Shown here: positions 5,661 through 7,529 of the stretch, piece by piece
Position numbering within the stretch: position 1 is the first letter of the stretch
How the letters are laid out: every line of letters starts with the position of its first letter
Source: Actinomycetes bacterium
GTDB lineage: Bacteria > Actinomycetota > CALGFH01
DNA: 7,529 bases
Assembly (NCBI GenBank): GCA_030152105.1
Contig: JASLIH010000065.1
Span: forward strand, 1 to 7,529
Reading direction: 5' to 3'
Position numbers and translations under genes: made by a program
The notes under the pieces: model-generated
The model's database searches: none
What the model was told of the DNA's origin: nothing
Seen by the model: only the letters and a program-made list of their open reading frames with translations

Positions 5661-7490
5661 ATGGCGACACCAGTCAAGATGCCGGAGCTCGGCGAGTCGA
5701 TCACCGAGGGCACGATCACCCGGTGGATCAAGCAGGAGGGCGACCGGGTCGAGGCGGACGAGCCCCTGTTCGAGGTGTCGACCGACAAGGTCGACACCGA
5801 GGTCCCGTCCCCCGTCGCCGGGGTCCTGAAGACCATCAAGGTGCAGGCTGACGAGACCGTCGAGGTCGGTGCCGAGCTGGCCATCATCGAGCAGGACGGC
5901 GAGGCCGGCGGGGACGCGGAGGGTGACGAGGGCGGCCAGGCCGAGGAGTCCGCGGAGGCCGACAGCGACACCGCCGAGGAGGCGGCCGAGGCTGAGGAGG
6001 GCAGCGAGGAGGCCGGCTCGGAGAAGGAGCGAGAGTCGGAGGCGGCCAAGGCCGAGGGCGACGGCGAGGACGAGAAGCCGAAGGCGGAGGCCTCGAGCGA
6101 CGGCGGGACGACCACGGTGACCATGCCCGAGCTGGGCGAGTCGATCACCGAGGGGACCATCACCCGCTGGCTCAAGCAGGAGGGCGACCAGGTCGAGGCC
6201 GACGAGCCCCTGCTCGAGATCTCCACCGACAAGGTCGACACCGAGGTCCCCTCCCCGGTCACCGGTGTGCTCCAGTCGATCAAGGTCCAGGCCGACGAGA
6301 CCGTCGAGGTCGGCGCCGAGCTGGCCGTGATCGGCGGCGGCGGGAGCTCGGCCGAGGCCGAGACCGCCGAGGAGAAGGCGCCGGCCAAGGAGGACACGGC
6401 CGAGGAAGGCGCCGGCGCCGAGGCCGAGCAGGCCGCCGAGGCCTCGGAGAGCTCGAAGCCCAAGCGGTCCGCCGAGCCCAGGCCGAAGAAGGCCGAGGGC
6501 AACGGTCAGGGCGACGGCAAGGCCGCTGCCGGGGTGTCGCCGCTGGTGCGGCGGCTGGCCCGCGAGCACGACGTCGACCTGAGCCAGGTCCAGGGCAGCG
6601 GCTCCGGTGGCCGGGTACGCCGCGAGGACGTCGAGGCCTACGTGCAGCAGCGCGGCCAGGCGCCGGCCGCCCCTTCCGGCGGCCAGGCCAGAGCGCCCAA
6701 GGGCAAGGCGGCGGCCGCCGCCTCGGCCCCACCGCGGGTGGCCGTGCCCCTGGCCAAGGGCCTGCGTGAGGAAGTCGTCCCCGCGACCCGGCTGCGCCGG
6801 GTGATCGCCGAGCGGATGGTGTCCTCGCTCCAGACCAGCGCCCAGCTCACCAGCGCCGTCGAGATCGACATGACCAGGGTCATGCGCCTGCGGGCGCGGG
6901 CCAAGGAGGAGTTCAAGCAGCGCGAGGGCGTCTCGCTCTCCCCCATGCCGTTCGCCGTCCTGGCCCTGATCGGCGCCATCAGGGAGTACCCGATCGTCAA
7001 CTCGGCCATGGACGAGGACGGCAACCTCCACGTCTACCAGGACGTGCACCTGGGCGTGGCCGTCGACACCCCCAAGGGCCTGTTCGTCCCCGTGGTCAAG
7101 CACGCCGAGTCCCTGAACCTGGCCGGCCTGGCCAAGGCCATCGCCGACGTGGCCCTGCGCACCCGCGACGGCAAGATCGGCCCCGACGAGCTGTCCGGCT
7201 CGACCATCTCGGTGACCAACACCGGCAGCCGGGGCGCGGTCTGGGACACGCCGATCATCAACCAGCCCAACGCGGCCATCTTCGCCACCCCTGCCATCGT
7301 CAAGCGGCCGGTGGTGGTCGAGGACCCGGAGCTGGGCGAGGTGGTGGTGATCCGCCACATGATGTACGGCATCCTCACCTACGACCACCGCATCATCGAC
7401 GGCGCCGACGCCGCCCGCTTCCTGGTCAAGGTCAAAGAGATCCTGGAGGCGGCCGACTTCGAGGGCGACCTGAACCTGGAACGGGAGTAG
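5661..7490 (+). CDS. sucB: 2-oxo acid dehydrogenase E2 acyltransferase with two lipoyl domains (SucB/DlaT type; probably pyruvate dehydrogenase E2)
   Basis: E2 carries the acyl group on lipoyl-lysine from E1 and transfers it to CoA; it forms the core of the complex. The product is 609 residues. Domain order is lipoyl domain 1 (about 1-77, lipoyl Lys43 in STDKVDTE), acidic Glu/Ala linker (about 78-151), lipoyl domain 2 (about 152-226, Lys191) and a second linker (about 227-290). Then come a peripheral-subunit-binding domain (about 292-330, SPLVRRLAREHDVDLSQVQG, then GSGGRVRREDVEAY), a third Ala/Pro/Gly linker, and the catalytic acyltransferase domain (about 370-609). The active-site motif is YDHRIIDGADAARF, with His576 and Asp580. 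This layout matches the actinobacterial family annotated SucB, whose mycobacterial member (DlaT) acts in pyruvate dehydrogenase. The nearby aceE and absence of a 2-oxoglutarate E1 favour pyruvate as substrate, but the sequence alone does not settle acetyl versus succinyl specificity. It sits 30 bp downstream of lpdA. Confidence 0.94.
   Translation: MATPVKMPELGESITEGTITRWIKQEGDRVEADEPLFEVSTDKVDTEVPSPVAGVLKTIKVQADETVEVGAELAIIEQDGEAGGDAEGDEGGQAEESAEADSDTAEEAAEAEEGSEEAGSEKERESEAAKAEGDGEDEKPKAEASSDGGTTTVTMPELGESITEGTITRWLKQEGDQVEADEPLLEISTDKVDTEVPSPVTGVLQSIKVQADETVEVGAELAVIGGGGSSAEAETAEEKAPAKEDTAEEGAGAEAEQAAEASESSKPKRSAEPRPKKAEGNGQGDGKAAAGVSPLVRRLAREHDVDLSQVQGSGSGGRVRREDVEAYVQQRGQAPAAPSGGQARAPKGKAAAAASAPPRVAVPLAKGLREEVVPATRLRRVIAERMVSSLQTSAQLTSAVEIDMTRVMRLRARAKEEFKQREGVSLSPMPFAVLALIGAIREYPIVNSAMDEDGNLHVYQDVHLGVAVDTPKGLFVPVVKHAESLNLAGLAKAIADVALRTRDGKIGPDELSGSTISVTNTGSRGAVWDTPIINQPNAAIFATPAIVKRPVVVEDPELGEVVVIRHMMYGILTYDHRIIDGADAARFLVKVKEILEAADFEGDLNLERE
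5673..6332 (+). repeat. Tandem lipoyl-domain duplication inside the E2 gene
   Basis: Codons 5-76 (5673-5888) and 153-224 (6117-6332) encode two lipoyl domains in register, 444 bases apart. By my count 63 of 72 residues are identical, with mostly conservative changes (I/L, V/I, R/Q, T/S). Both modified lysines and the surrounding DKVDTEVPSPV are intact. Many identical residues are encoded by different synonymous codons. This points to an old duplication kept under selection (or partly homogenised) rather than a recent copy. The acidic spacer between them is not repeated. Confidence 0.9.
7483..7487 (+). promoter_or_regulatory. Ribosome binding site of the gene starting at 7495
   Basis: GGGAG lies inside the last codons of the E2 gene, 7 bases before ATG at 7495. 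This supports a real downstream gene in the same operon. Confidence 0.65.
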
Positions 7491-7494
7491 CGCC

Positions 7495-7529
7495 ATGCGG
7501 GATCGGGAGCTGTGGCTCGTCCGGGCCGG
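7495..7529 (+). CDS. Start of a downstream gene, truncated by window end (possibly lipB)
   Basis: An ATG four bases after the E2 stop, preceded by a well-spaced GGGAG, opens a frame reading MRDRELWLVRA up to the window edge. Only 11 complete codons are visible, so function cannot be read from sequence. In other actinobacteria the E2 gene is often followed by lipoylation genes (lipB octanoyltransferase, lipA lipoyl synthase). The fragment would fit the beta-strand start of a LipB N-terminus, but that is neighbourhood-based inference. It is almost certainly cotranscribed with lpdA and the E2 gene. Confidence 0.55.
   Translation, partial: MRDRELWLVRA

Noticed and set aside
4836..7496. An 886-codon open frame on the minus strand opposite lpdA and the E2 gene
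   Set aside because: It is antisense to two certain genes. Its translation is low-complexity (Leu, Gly, Asp, Val, Arg and His runs mirroring the codons of the real genes) with no recognisable domain. Long antisense frames are expected at this GC content because stop codons are rare.

Overview
The window is very GC-rich DNA with strong G/C bias at third codon positions and densely packed genes. It uses GTG and TTG starts and carries actinobacterial-type lipoamide enzymes: a homodimeric-type AceE, an E3 with a CGGTCLNRGCIPTKALL redox motif, and an E2 with two lipoyl domains. This points to an Actinomycetota genome, possibly a deep-branching or uncultured one. Nothing looks mobile, phage-derived or plasmid-like. 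I found no RNA genes, CRISPR arrays or insertion sequences.

Layout. Bases 1-1563 (+) are the C-terminal part of pyruvate dehydrogenase E1 (aceE), cut by the window edge. Bases 1592-4114 hold a tight four-gene minus-strand operon. In transcription order it encodes a two-CBS-domain protein, a 142-residue protein of unknown function, the glycine-cleavage T protein (gcvT) and type I isopentenyl-diphosphate isomerase (idi). A 109-bp divergent control region (4115-4223) follows. Then lpdA (dihydrolipoamide dehydrogenase, E3) and a two-lipoyl-domain E2 acyltransferase (sucB/dlaT/aceF type) lie on the plus strand, 30 bp apart. A further plus-strand gene starts at 7495 and is cut after 35 bases; lipB is a guess from neighbourhood only.

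How the genes fit together. E1 (AceE), E2 and E3 (LpdA) are the three parts of a pyruvate dehydrogenase complex that makes acetyl-CoA. The same E3 normally also reoxidises the lipoyl-H protein of the glycine cleavage system, in which GcvT is the aminomethyltransferase. The common theme is therefore lipoamide-dependent central carbon and one-carbon metabolism. Idi, which interconverts IPP and DMAPP for isoprenoids, and the CBS and unknown proteins are passengers of the gcvT operon without an obvious mechanistic link.

The region is essentially housekeeping. I do not see convincing evidence of a new biological system. The most useful open points are the unknown 142-residue protein coupled to gcvT, the all-non-ATG minus-strand operon with stop/start overlaps, and the placement of this operon between the E1 gene and the E3-E2 genes.
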